A DNA stretch of 64,000 nt from Mucilaginibacter xinganensis. Lineage in GTDB: Bacteria > Bacteroidota > Bacteroidia > Sphingobacteriales > Sphingobacteriaceae. Position 1 is the first letter of the stretch, and each line of letters opens with the position of its first letter. Positions 16,222 to 23,354 of this stretch are shown here, piece after piece. The position numbers were made by a program, and so were the translations under genes. The notes below the pieces were generated by a model that had not been told where the DNA came from, searched no databases, and was given only the letters and a program-made list of their open reading frames with translations. The stretch is taken from NCBI RefSeq assembly GCF_002257585.1, contig NZ_CP022743.1, forward strand, positions 2,418,001-2,482,000, read 5' to 3'.

Positions 16222-16659
16222 ATGGAAATTGAAATAATAACGGAACAACTTGAGCTGGATGTTTCCGGCTTTTCGGGGATCGCGCAAAATAAAAACTATG
16301 CGGGTACCGCTTTTGCATTAATGGATAAGATTTGGCCGGTAATTAAATCAAAGAATCTAAAGCATAAGGGGTTAAATATCTGGATCTACGAACAACGGGA
16401 AAAAGTATTTGCCGGCGTACAACTGGAAGATCCGGCCTTAACCGGTACAGGGTTGGAGCGGAAAATAATTTTACTTTCAAAATACGCCCGGTACAAACAT
16501 ATTGGCCCGTACAGCGGGTTAAAACAAGCCGGCGACAATATGCGAAATGAAATATATAAGCTGGGGCTGAATCCCGGTCTGCCGTACATCGAAATATACG
16601 GGCATTGGACTAACGACGAGTCCAAACTTGAAACCGCGCTGCTGATTGCGATCGCATAA
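16222..16659 (+). CDS. GyrI-like / effector-binding-domain protein
   Basis: From ATG 16222 it encodes 145 residues; an upstream in-frame start at 16153 would add 23 residues of unrelated sequence. The sequence (MEIEIITEQLELDVSGFSG, KNYAGTAFALMDKIWPVIK, GLNIWIYEQREKVFAGVQLE, YARYKHIGPYSGLKQAGDNM, GLPYIEIYGHWTND) follows the SOUL/GyrI-like small-molecule-binding fold seen alone or in AraC/MerR effector domains. It has no DNA-binding domain, so it is a stand-alone ligand-binding or detoxification protein. It is not obviously part of the signalling operon that starts at 16850. Confidence 0.75.
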   Translation: MEIEIITEQLELDVSGFSGIAQNKNYAGTAFALMDKIWPVIKSKNLKHKGLNIWIYEQREKVFAGVQLEDPALTGTGLERKIILLSKYARYKHIGPYSGLKQAGDNMRNEIYKLGLNPGLPYIEIYGHWTNDESKLETALLIAIA

Positions 16660-16761
16660 GTTTTATGATTGCTTCCATTGAATTCAACGGACGACAAAGA
16701 TCACCTACCCTGTAACGGGTTGAAAATCAATAGTAAAAATTACTTCCTGCCACTTTACAGC

Positions 16762-16795
16762 AACTACGTAGTTTAATATACCGATCCATCGGTAT
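16762..16795 (+). promoter_or_regulatory. Bipartite operator, copy 1
   Basis: The 12-bp palindrome AACTACGTAGTT (16762-16773) is followed by ATACCGAT-CC-ATCGGTAT (16778-16795), a perfect 8-bp inverted repeat. TACGTA starts 13 bp before the second element. The same two-part arrangement with identical spacing is found at 22773-22803. The site ends 54 bp before the ATG of the small secreted protein at 16850. Probably bound by one of the flanking LuxR-type response regulators (inference). Confidence 0.75.
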
Positions 16796-16849
16796 TGTAG
16801 TGCTATTTCAACCGGGTTAGCTTTGATAAATATCAGTTGCTAACAAATC

Positions 16850-16996
16850 ATGAAAAATCTGTTCCCCTTCTTTACTCTTTTTACCTTCCATTTTGCCGCC
16901 CGGGCCCAAACCAAGGATTATAAAAATAGTACAGGGGCAGACGTAACCGATAATATGATATTAGGATACACTGGCGATGCAACAGTGATACAGTAA
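16850..16996 (+). CDS. Small secreted protein (48 aa), hypothetical
   Basis: ATG 16850 to TAA 16996. The first ~20 residues (MKNLFPFFTLFTFHFAARAQ) form a plausible Sec signal cleaved after ARA. The mature part is only ~29 residues (begins QTKDYKNSTGADVTDNM, ends TVIQ). It is the first frame downstream of the bipartite operator and 50 bp before the first of two paralogous secreted proteins. No family is recognised. It could be an exported signalling peptide or the N-terminal stub of a degraded gene; the mature part is short and no downstream in-frame continuation was examined. Confidence 0.55.
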   Translation: MKNLFPFFTLFTFHFAARAQTKDYKNSTGADVTDNMILGYTGDATVIQ

Positions 16997-17046
16997 TTCA
17001 ACGCATTTATATATACGGATCAATCACAATTAAATAAACCAGCAAC

Positions 17047-17469
17047 ATGAAAAAATTAATTACAACCATCATTTTAAGCGGTATCTTCTTTACCGCATTT
17101 GCCCAGCAAACCTTTAAGCCAATTCATTTTACGTTTACCAGCAGTTTTTGGGGAAAGGGCGGGATAACAAAAGGCATGGCTAATGGCACTATCAGCATTG
17201 ACACCAAAGATTCGGTTATTACCATAAACGATACGAAGGTAACCAGCTTTAAATTCTACCAGTTGGCTCCCGAAAAAACCGCCGTTTATGAAGATAATGT
17301 GTCGCTTAAAACCCTTGTTTTTTTTTGTAAGGACAAAGACAACGCTAATTGTGCGGTTAAAATATTCAGACAAACCCAGCCTGGTAAAAAAGATGCGATG
17401 CAGATTTTCGTGATATATGCTGCCGACACTTATACTGTTTACAGCTGCGATTACTTAAAAGAACTTTAA
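17047..17469 (+). CDS. Secreted protein of unknown function, paralog 1 (140 aa)
   Basis: Signal peptide MKKLITTIILSGIFFTAFAQ. The mature ~120 residues begin QTFKPIHFTF and end YTVYSCDYLKEL. It is homologous to the next gene: shared are PIHFT, I(D/N)TKDSVI.IN, APE.TAV, two cysteines (C in VFFCKD and NCAVKI), a (Q/E)TGKKD-like loop and the terminal S-x-CDYLK(E/D)L. It is probably exported to the periplasm or beyond, perhaps with a disulfide. No known domain is recognised. It belongs to the run of genes downstream of operator copy 1. Confidence 0.75.
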   Translation: MKKLITTIILSGIFFTAFAQQTFKPIHFTFTSSFWGKGGITKGMANGTISIDTKDSVITINDTKVTSFKFYQLAPEKTAVYEDNVSLKTLVFFCKDKDNANCAVKIFRQTQPGKKDAMQIFVIYAADTYTVYSCDYLKEL

Positions 17470-17498
17470 TAAACCGGCATAACTAATTGATATCACCA

Positions 17499-17921
17499 AT
17501 GAAAAAATTATTAATGGTACTTGTATTACATTGTTTAATAGGTACAACTTTCGCACAAAAAAATTTCAATCCAATTCATTTTACAAAAATCACTACTACC
17601 AATCCTGCAAATCAAAGTAAAATAGAGGGCGACATTCATATCAATACCAAAGATTCAGTTATTGTGATAAATGAAAATCCTGCCAAAAAGCTTTTGATTT
17701 CAGTTATCGCTCCGGAACAGACGGCCGTTACCGGGAACAATATCCTGGTAATGTGGGTGGCTTTTCTTTGTACTACTGCAGATAATAAATCCTGTACGGT
17801 AACAGTTGTGCGGCAAAAGGAAACAGGTAAAAAGGACCTGATGGTTGTAAAAGTTGATTATGATAACGATGGAAAAGTCTCCACCTCGTATGACTGCGAC
17901 TATTTAAAAGATTTATACTAA
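17499..17921 (+). CDS. Secreted protein of unknown function, paralog 2 (140 aa)
   Basis: The start is placed at ATG 17499 (MKKLLMVLVLHCLIGTTFAQ), which gives a compact signal peptide; the frame also opens at 17487. The mature part starts QKNFNPIHFTKITTTNP and ends TSYDCDYLKDLY. It keeps the same paired cysteines (FLCTT, KSCTV) and terminal CDYLKDL as paralog 1, from which it is separated by 29 bp, so it is a tandem duplicate. A signal function or envelope role cannot be decided from sequence. Confidence 0.75.
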   Translation: MKKLLMVLVLHCLIGTTFAQKNFNPIHFTKITTTNPANQSKIEGDIHINTKDSVIVINENPAKKLLISVIAPEQTAVTGNNILVMWVAFLCTTADNKSCTVTVVRQKETGKKDLMVVKVDYDNDGKVSTSYDCDYLKDLY

Positions 17922-17949
17922 GGCTACTTAAGTACAAAAGCAAAAACTA

Positions 17950-19152
17950 ATGAATAGCATAAAAAATTATATCGCCGGTATAATGCTGCTTTTTGCATCA
18001 TTATCGGTATTTAGCCAGGCTAATATAACCGCCACCGAAACAGAAGCCACCGATTTTTATAAACAGGGTAAAACAGAAGCCGCCATTGCATCATTTAAAA
18101 AAGCGTTGCTTGAAAAGCCAACCAGCTTATACAGCATAAATGCCCTGGGTAACCTTTACTTAATGGATAAAAAATACCAGGATGCATACCTGGTGGCTGA
18201 AAAGGGGATCGCGCTTTCAAATGGCGCACCAAACTTTATAGTAGTAAAGGCTAAGGCGGCTATGAGGATAAATAAGGCCCAGGAAGCTTTAAACATGATA
18301 GATAAATATCTGGCTACGCACCAGCCCGATTTTATGATGCTTTTTTTAAAAGGAGGCGCGTATAATGTGTTGGGCGACAGGCAGCAGGCCTTAAACCTGT
18401 TTAGCCAGAGCATTACCGCCAATGCAGGTTTTCCGGATGCTTACCTGGCGCGGGGTGAAGACTTTGAGGGGATTGGCCGTTATCCGCAGGCATTAAAAGA
18501 TTACGATAAATACATTTCATTACGGGATGATGACCCCGAAGCCTATTACCACCGGGGGATTGCCTATTATCATAGCGCCCAACTCAACGAAGCCCTGGCC
18601 GACTGTAATAAAGCGATTGCACTAACGCCGCAAAATGCAGAGATCTTAACTTTTCGCGGCGAGGTTTACAAGGCGTTACAACAAATAGGCAAGGCTATTG
18701 CTGATTTTAATATGGCTGTCACTATCAACCCTAATTATGCTCCGGCATATTACCAGGCGGCTGGGACTTATTTGGAAATAAAAAACTATGCCGCCGCATT
18801 GCCATTAATTAATAAGGCAATTGCCCTGATACCAAACGCAGCGGAGTATTATTGGATCCAGGCGCGGTTGTATTTATATACGGATAAAAACAGTGACGCT
18901 TTAACAGCAGCCAATAAGGCTGTTGAACTTAACCCAAAAGCGCCGGAGGGCTATATGTGGAAAGCGTCTGCCTTTTTTAACCAGGAAAAATACGATGAGG
19001 CCATAAAAACCATTAGCCAGGGCATAACCATCAATCCTGAATATTATTTACTTTATAGTCTGCGGGCTTCTATGTACAGGGATAAGGGATTTGTTTCCCT
19101 TGCGGATGCCGATGATTTGAAAGCCAAACAATTAGCGGCTAACATTAAATGA
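17950..19152 (+). CDS. Secreted tetratricopeptide-repeat protein (400 aa)
   Basis: A signal peptide (~1-24, ending VFSQ) is followed by about ten TPR units covering ~30-395. Typical units are DFYKQGKTEAAIASFKKALL, AYYHRGIAYYHSAQLNEALA, APAYYQAAGTYLEIKNYAAA and APEGYMWKASAFFNQEKYDE. TPR solenoids mediate protein-protein interactions. Exported forms like this are common in Bacteroidota envelopes. Its stop codon is one base before the start of the MORN-repeat gene, so the two are translationally linked. The TPR-bearing sensor kinases on both sides may share a ligand with it (speculative). Confidence 0.88.
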   Translation: MNSIKNYIAGIMLLFASLSVFSQANITATETEATDFYKQGKTEAAIASFKKALLEKPTSLYSINALGNLYLMDKKYQDAYLVAEKGIALSNGAPNFIVVKAKAAMRINKAQEALNMIDKYLATHQPDFMMLFLKGGAYNVLGDRQQALNLFSQSITANAGFPDAYLARGEDFEGIGRYPQALKDYDKYISLRDDDPEAYYHRGIAYYHSAQLNEALADCNKAIALTPQNAEILTFRGEVYKALQQIGKAIADFNMAVTINPNYAPAYYQAAGTYLEIKNYAAALPLINKAIALIPNAAEYYWIQARLYLYTDKNSDALTAANKAVELNPKAPEGYMWKASAFFNQEKYDEAIKTISQGITINPEYYLLYSLRASMYRDKGFVSLADADDLKAKQLAANIK

Positions 19153-19153
19153 G

Positions 19154-20029
19154 ATGAAAACTTTTGCCGCACTCACATTACTTAGCCTTGCCATTGGTAA
19201 CCTAAATGCCCAATGTACATCAGGCAACTGTATTACCGGCACCGGGACCTATAATTATGGCTGGTGCATTTACACCGGTGAATTTAAAAACAGCAAACCC
19301 CAGGGCAGAGGCAGCATGAAGTATGATGATTATACCTACACCGGGCATTTTGAGAATGGGCTGGAAGACGGGGAGGGGATAATCACGCATGCCGACGGAT
19401 CGCGGGAAAACGTAACGTACCTGGCCGGTAAAAAAGTAACCTCTGTTTTGGCTAAAGTTGCCGAAAAAGACTACAAGCCCGTTGTTGTACAGGATGTACA
19501 TTGTTTAAGTGGCGACTGTATTACCGGTTACGGCACTTACCAGTTTCCGTCGGGCAATAAATACACCGGAATGTTTAATGACCGCAGGAGGGAAGGCAGA
19601 GGGATATTTTACTTTGCCGGCGGCGATAAATTTGAAGGAGAATGGCTTAATAATCAAAAAGCCAACGGAACTTATTATTTTAACACGGGGGCTAAATACA
19701 CAGGTAACTATGATAGTAACGGAAATGAATATAATGGTATAATTACTTCGGTTACGGGCATGTCTATCCCTTATGTAAATGGTAGGGCCGTAATACCTCC
19801 GGCACCCGTGATACCAATGGGCGCCGACCTGCGGGGGGACACCCGCCAGGCCAAAGCCTCAACCGAAAGGGTTAAAATGCCGTGTTCGGTATGCTTTGGT
19901 ACAGGAAAGATTTCCAAAACAGAGGATTGGTCTAACTACGGAGCTGCACAAGGTGGCAGTAGGGAAACCTACCGGTTAGAGCGGGTATATTCAAGTTGTT
20001 ATAAATGCCATGGATCTGGTGTAGAATAA
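19154..20029 (+). CDS. Secreted MORN-repeat protein with C-terminal CxxCxGxG motifs
   Basis: 291 residues. Signal peptide MKTFAALTLLSLAIGNLNA. Two modules each start C-x-SG-[ND]-CITG-x-GTY (at ~22 and ~117) and continue with MORN repeats (YTGEFKNSKPQGRG, YTGHFENGLEDGEG, YTGMFNDRRREGRG, FEGEWLNNQKANG, YTGNYDSNGNEYNG). The C-terminus carries two zinc-finger-like CxxCxGxG motifs, PCSVCFGTGK and SCYKCHGSG, as in the DnaJ cysteine-rich domain. A secreted protein combining MORN and a DnaJ-type zinc motif is unusual. It follows the TPR gene with a 1-nt gap and is likely its partner. Confidence 0.82.
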   Translation: MKTFAALTLLSLAIGNLNAQCTSGNCITGTGTYNYGWCIYTGEFKNSKPQGRGSMKYDDYTYTGHFENGLEDGEGIITHADGSRENVTYLAGKKVTSVLAKVAEKDYKPVVVQDVHCLSGDCITGYGTYQFPSGNKYTGMFNDRRREGRGIFYFAGGDKFEGEWLNNQKANGTYYFNTGAKYTGNYDSNGNEYNGIITSVTGMSIPYVNGRAVIPPAPVIPMGADLRGDTRQAKASTERVKMPCSVCFGTGKISKTEDWSNYGAAQGGSRETYRLERVYSSCYKCHGSGVE

Positions 20030-20032
20030 TGT

Positions 20033-20057
20033 TTATTATTATTATTACTATTATTAT
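20033..20057 (+). repeat. TTA/ATT trinucleotide microsatellite
   Basis: An almost uninterrupted run of TTA/ATT triplets with one interruption (actatt) in the 103-bp gap between the MORN gene and the second sensor kinase. It could vary in length by slippage and change spacing upstream of the kinase gene. No regulatory claim is made. Confidence 0.6.
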
Positions 20058-20132
20058 GGGTTTCAACTTATTTAATATTGTGCAATCTGTTGCTAATACC
20101 TATATTCATCGAACCCAATCATATTTAAACAA

Positions 20133-22112
20133 ATGCAGCCAGTTATAATTGAGTTTCAAAGAAAAAAAAACTGCTTAATAGTTTTGTGTATTTTATTCCT
20201 GGTACCTATCTCCGCTTTTTCTCAAATAAACAGAACTGCCGATAGCTTAAAGTACAGGATAAGCCAAACTAAAGACCCTAATATCAAAGCCAAGAATTAT
20301 CTTCAATTATCTCAATTACTGTCGCACCGTGAAATGGATGTTGCAAAAAGTTACCTGGACTCCGCCAGCAAGTTCGGGAAATTGAAAATGACAGCCGAGG
20401 TGTCAATGCTATTAAACAAAGGTTATGCAGATTATTATGATAATACCGGAAAACCTGATAGTGTAATTAAATATGCCAATGTAAGCTTTGAACTGGCCAC
20501 CAAATTAGGAAACCGACAGGTTGAAGCCGCTGCGCTTAATTTAAAAGGCAATGCGTACATGACCAAAAGGAATTTCAAAGATGCCGAAGCTGCCTACGTT
20601 GATGCCATGAGGATATATTCATCCCAAAACAATGACCTTGCTGTTGGTAACCTTTATGTTAACCTCGGCTACCTTTTTCAACAGCAGCACCTTGTTACCG
20701 AAGCTGAAAAACAATACGGCGAGGCAGACATAATTTTTAAAAAACTGGAAAATGCCGGCAGATTGGCCCAACTATACAATAACTACGGCATTTTATATGG
20801 CGAAAACAATCAATTTCTTAAGTCGGCGCAGTTTTTTGAAGCCTCAATGCGTATTCGCGAAAAATTGAAAGACCCGCTCGCGTTAGCAAACGCTTATTTA
20901 AATGTAGGTGGCATTAACGTGTTGTTAAAGAACTATAAAAAGGCCGAAGTAAACTTGTTGAATGCGAAAATGCAATTCGAAAAAATAAACAACATCCAGG
21001 GAGTAACCAGTTGCTTAACCAACCTGGGCGAATTGTATGAAAACACAAAGGACTATAAAAAGGCTATTGCTTATTGTAAAGAATCAATAGCACTTTCTAA
21101 GGCAAATCATAACAACGAGGACCTGGAGAATGCGCTGATCAACATTAGTAATATTTATACCAAAACGGGAGACTACAAAACTGCGTACGACTATAAAGAC
21201 AAGCTGGAGCGCTTGAAGGACACCATCTATCAGAAAAGTCTAACGGGCCAGATCGCAGAAATGCAAACCAAATTTGAGACAGAAAAAAAGGAGCAAAAAA
21301 TTGTATTGCTGAACAAAGAAAATATTATACAAAAACTCTCTATCTCAAGTAGAAATACTACCATATTAATCATCATATTATTATTTATATTCTCAATATT
21401 AATGGGCGGTCTATTTTATAACCGCTATAAGCTTAAACAAGATGCCCGCTTACAGGCGGAAGTGATCAATCAACAAACGCTGGCTTCTAAAGGTATAATT
21501 GAAGCTGAAGAATGCGAACGCAAGCGTATAGCCGCCGAATTGCACGATGGTGTAGGGCAATTGTTCACTACCGTTAAAATGAACCTGGAAATTTTAATGG
21601 AGCGTTTCCTGGTGAGGCAACCGGACGCCGATCAGCTGGCTGAAAAAACAATGGCGATGGTTGATGAAAGTTGTATTGAAGTAAGATCTATAGCCCATCA
21701 AATGATGCCGAATGCTTTAATTAAAAGTGGACTGGTGTCTGCCCTGCGCGACTTTATCAATAAAATACCAACTGATAAGTTAAAAATAGCACTCGAAACC
21801 AAGGGGATTGATAAATCACTGGAAAGTACCACCGAAACAGTATTATACAGGGTGATACAAGAATCTGTAAACAACGTGATTAAACACGCAGGTGCTACAT
21901 CACTTGATATTTTGTTATTGTGCGATGCTAAGGAAATAACGGTATCAATTGAAGATAATGGTAAAGGGTTCGATAGTGTGGATAAAAGTAAATTCGCGGG
22001 TATTGGTTTAAAAAATATGATTAGCAGGGTAGAATATTTGAAGGGAACGGTAGATATATCTTCTGCTCCTGGTAAAGGAACCTTGGTTGCCATCTTTATC
22101 CCTTTGAATTAG
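20133..22112 (+). CDS. TPR-containing sensor histidine kinase, pair B
   Basis: 659 residues. N-terminal signal/anchor (hydrophobic ~13-29, ends SAFSQ). TPR repeats at ~90-365 (e.g. AAALNLKGNAYMTKRNFKDA, AQLYNNYGILYGENNQFLKS). A membrane segment at ~409-429. HisKA_3 with acceptor H471 in ERKRIAAELHDGVGQL. A HATPase domain to the end (QESVNNVIKHAGA, EDNGKGFD, GIGLKNMISRV, GKGTLVAIFIPL). Same architecture as the pair-A kinase but with a DGVGQ rather than DDVGG H-box, so they are distant paralogs. The regulator gene follows after one base, so the two are co-translated. Confidence 0.92.
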   Translation: MQPVIIEFQRKKNCLIVLCILFLVPISAFSQINRTADSLKYRISQTKDPNIKAKNYLQLSQLLSHREMDVAKSYLDSASKFGKLKMTAEVSMLLNKGYADYYDNTGKPDSVIKYANVSFELATKLGNRQVEAAALNLKGNAYMTKRNFKDAEAAYVDAMRIYSSQNNDLAVGNLYVNLGYLFQQQHLVTEAEKQYGEADIIFKKLENAGRLAQLYNNYGILYGENNQFLKSAQFFEASMRIREKLKDPLALANAYLNVGGINVLLKNYKKAEVNLLNAKMQFEKINNIQGVTSCLTNLGELYENTKDYKKAIAYCKESIALSKANHNNEDLENALINISNIYTKTGDYKTAYDYKDKLERLKDTIYQKSLTGQIAEMQTKFETEKKEQKIVLLNKENIIQKLSISSRNTTILIIILLFIFSILMGGLFYNRYKLKQDARLQAEVINQQTLASKGIIEAEECERKRIAAELHDGVGQLFTTVKMNLEILMERFLVRQPDADQLAEKTMAMVDESCIEVRSIAHQMMPNALIKSGLVSALRDFINKIPTDKLKIALETKGIDKSLESTTETVLYRVIQESVNNVIKHAGATSLDILLLCDAKEITVSIEDNGKGFDSVDKSKFAGIGLKNMISRVEYLKGTVDISSAPGKGTLVAIFIPLN

Positions 22113-22113
22113 T

Positions 22114-22749
22114 ATGGAAAAAACCGACCCCAAGCGTATTTTTATAGTGGATGACCACCAGATGGTGATTGACGGCATTAACCTGATGATTGAAGGCAGG
22201 CCTGAATTTTTAACTGTTGGTGAAAGTACGCAACCGCTTGCTGTTTTAGAATTGTTGGCTAATATTCCGGCAGACATTTTAATTACCGATGTGGGCATGC
22301 CCGGTATGAGTGGTGTTGAACTGGCCCGGGCTGTAAAAAACAAATTCCCTCACATCAAAATACTTGCCCTTTCAATGTTTGGCGACAGCCAAATTATTGC
22401 AGAAATGATTGACGCCGGCATTTCCGGGTATATCTTAAAAAACGCGGGAAAAAAAGAACTGGTTGAAGCCCTGACAAAGATTTCAGACGGGCAAAATTAC
22501 TTTGGCCAGGAAATTACCTTACAGTTGATGAAATCCTTTAAACGCAACCAGGAAGAAACTAAACTTACCGACCGGGAAGTAGAAATTATCCGGATGATTG
22601 AAAAGGATATGACCACCAGGGAGATTGCGGAAACCCTGTTCATCAGCGAACGTACCGTAGAAACCCATCGTAAAAATATCCTCCATAAAACCAATACACA
22701 AACGGTTGTTGGTTTACTCAAATACGCGTACGAAAGAAAGATCATTTAA
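22114..22749 (+). CDS. LuxR/NarL-type response regulator, pair B
   Basis: 211 residues. Receiver domain with acidic residues D13/D14, phosphoacceptor D59 in ILITDVGMPGMSG, Ser/Thr at LALSMFGD and Lys in GYILKNAGKK. LuxR HTH at ~148-211 (LTDREVEIIRMIEKDMTTREIAETL, then FISERTVETHRKNIL). It is cotranscribed with the pair-B kinase. Bipartite operator copy 2 begins 24 bp after its stop codon, in front of the downstream lipoprotein. This makes it the first candidate to bind both operator copies (inference). Confidence 0.93.
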   Translation: MEKTDPKRIFIVDDHQMVIDGINLMIEGRPEFLTVGESTQPLAVLELLANIPADILITDVGMPGMSGVELARAVKNKFPHIKILALSMFGDSQIIAEMIDAGISGYILKNAGKKELVEALTKISDGQNYFGQEITLQLMKSFKRNQEETKLTDREVEIIRMIEKDMTTREIAETLFISERTVETHRKNILHKTNTQTVVGLLKYAYERKII

Positions 22750-22772
22750 GCCTGTATTGTTAGCGCGAAAGG

Positions 22773-22803
22773 TACGTAGCTGAATATGCCGATTGCTCGG
22801 TAT
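22773..22803 (+). promoter_or_regulatory. Bipartite operator, copy 2
   Basis: TACGTA (22773-22778) and ATGCCGA-TTGC-TCGGTAT (22786-22803). The second element starts 13 bp after TACGTA starts, exactly as at 16765/16778. The sequence between them (GCTGAAT) is also close to copy 1 (GTTTAAT). It ends 46 bp before the ATG at 22850. Confidence 0.75.
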
Positions 22804-22849
22804 TGTTTGAATAACAGCGCATTAAGATATTTATATAAATCTTAATGTC

Positions 22850-23335
22850 ATGAAAAAACAGCTAAAACTCATCTTTTTCTTACTGTTACTGGCGGGCACA
22901 TTTAATGCTTGCAAAAAAAATTCAGGTGCCGAAGCCAAGCCTGCGAATACCACCGGGCAGTTTGTTTTTAAGTTAGACGGCGCGCGGATTGTTATTGATT
23001 CTGCCAATGCTATCTTGTATTCAACGCCAATGGGCAGGCAAATGGATGTATTTGCTTATAAAAGCGGCACCCAGATCCTGGAATTTCATTTTGACCCAAA
23101 AACAGGAGTGAAGGCGGCGGGAACTGTATTAGGTGCCGGCGCATTTTTAACTTATATGGAATCGGCAACCCAAAGCTACGATTCACAATCCGGCGTGTTA
23201 ACATTAACCACTTGCGATACTTTAGGTAAAAAAATTGAAGGCGATTTTAATTTTGTTGCAAAACAGTATCCCTATACGGGTACCGCCAAAACCATTACCG
23301 AAGGCCATATGCTGCTCACAAAAATTTCCAAATAA
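22850..23335 (+). CDS. Hypothetical lipoprotein (161 aa)
   Basis: The signal MKKQLKLIFFLLLLAGTFNAC has its lipobox Cys at residue 21, followed by KKNSGAEAKPANTTGQF. The mature ~125 residues are beta-rich (FVFKLDGARIVIDSANAIL, FAYKSGTQILEFHFDPKTG) and resemble small Bacteroidota lipoproteins of the DUF6252-like kind, though I cannot confirm a family. It sits directly under operator copy 2 and 19 bp before the IPT/TIG lipoprotein, so it is probably co-regulated with the secreted-protein operon at 16.85 kb. Confidence 0.75.
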   Translation: MKKQLKLIFFLLLLAGTFNACKKNSGAEAKPANTTGQFVFKLDGARIVIDSANAILYSTPMGRQMDVFAYKSGTQILEFHFDPKTGVKAAGTVLGAGAFLTYMESATQSYDSQSGVLTLTTCDTLGKKIEGDFNFVAKQYPYTGTAKTITEGHMLLTKISK

Positions 23336-23354
23336 CCCATTCATTTTAAATTTT

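Noticed and set aside
20033..20057. Triplet run as a phase-variation switch
   Set aside because: It is intergenic, 75 bp or more from the kinase start and interrupted; there is no frame or promoter spacing that it would clearly alter.
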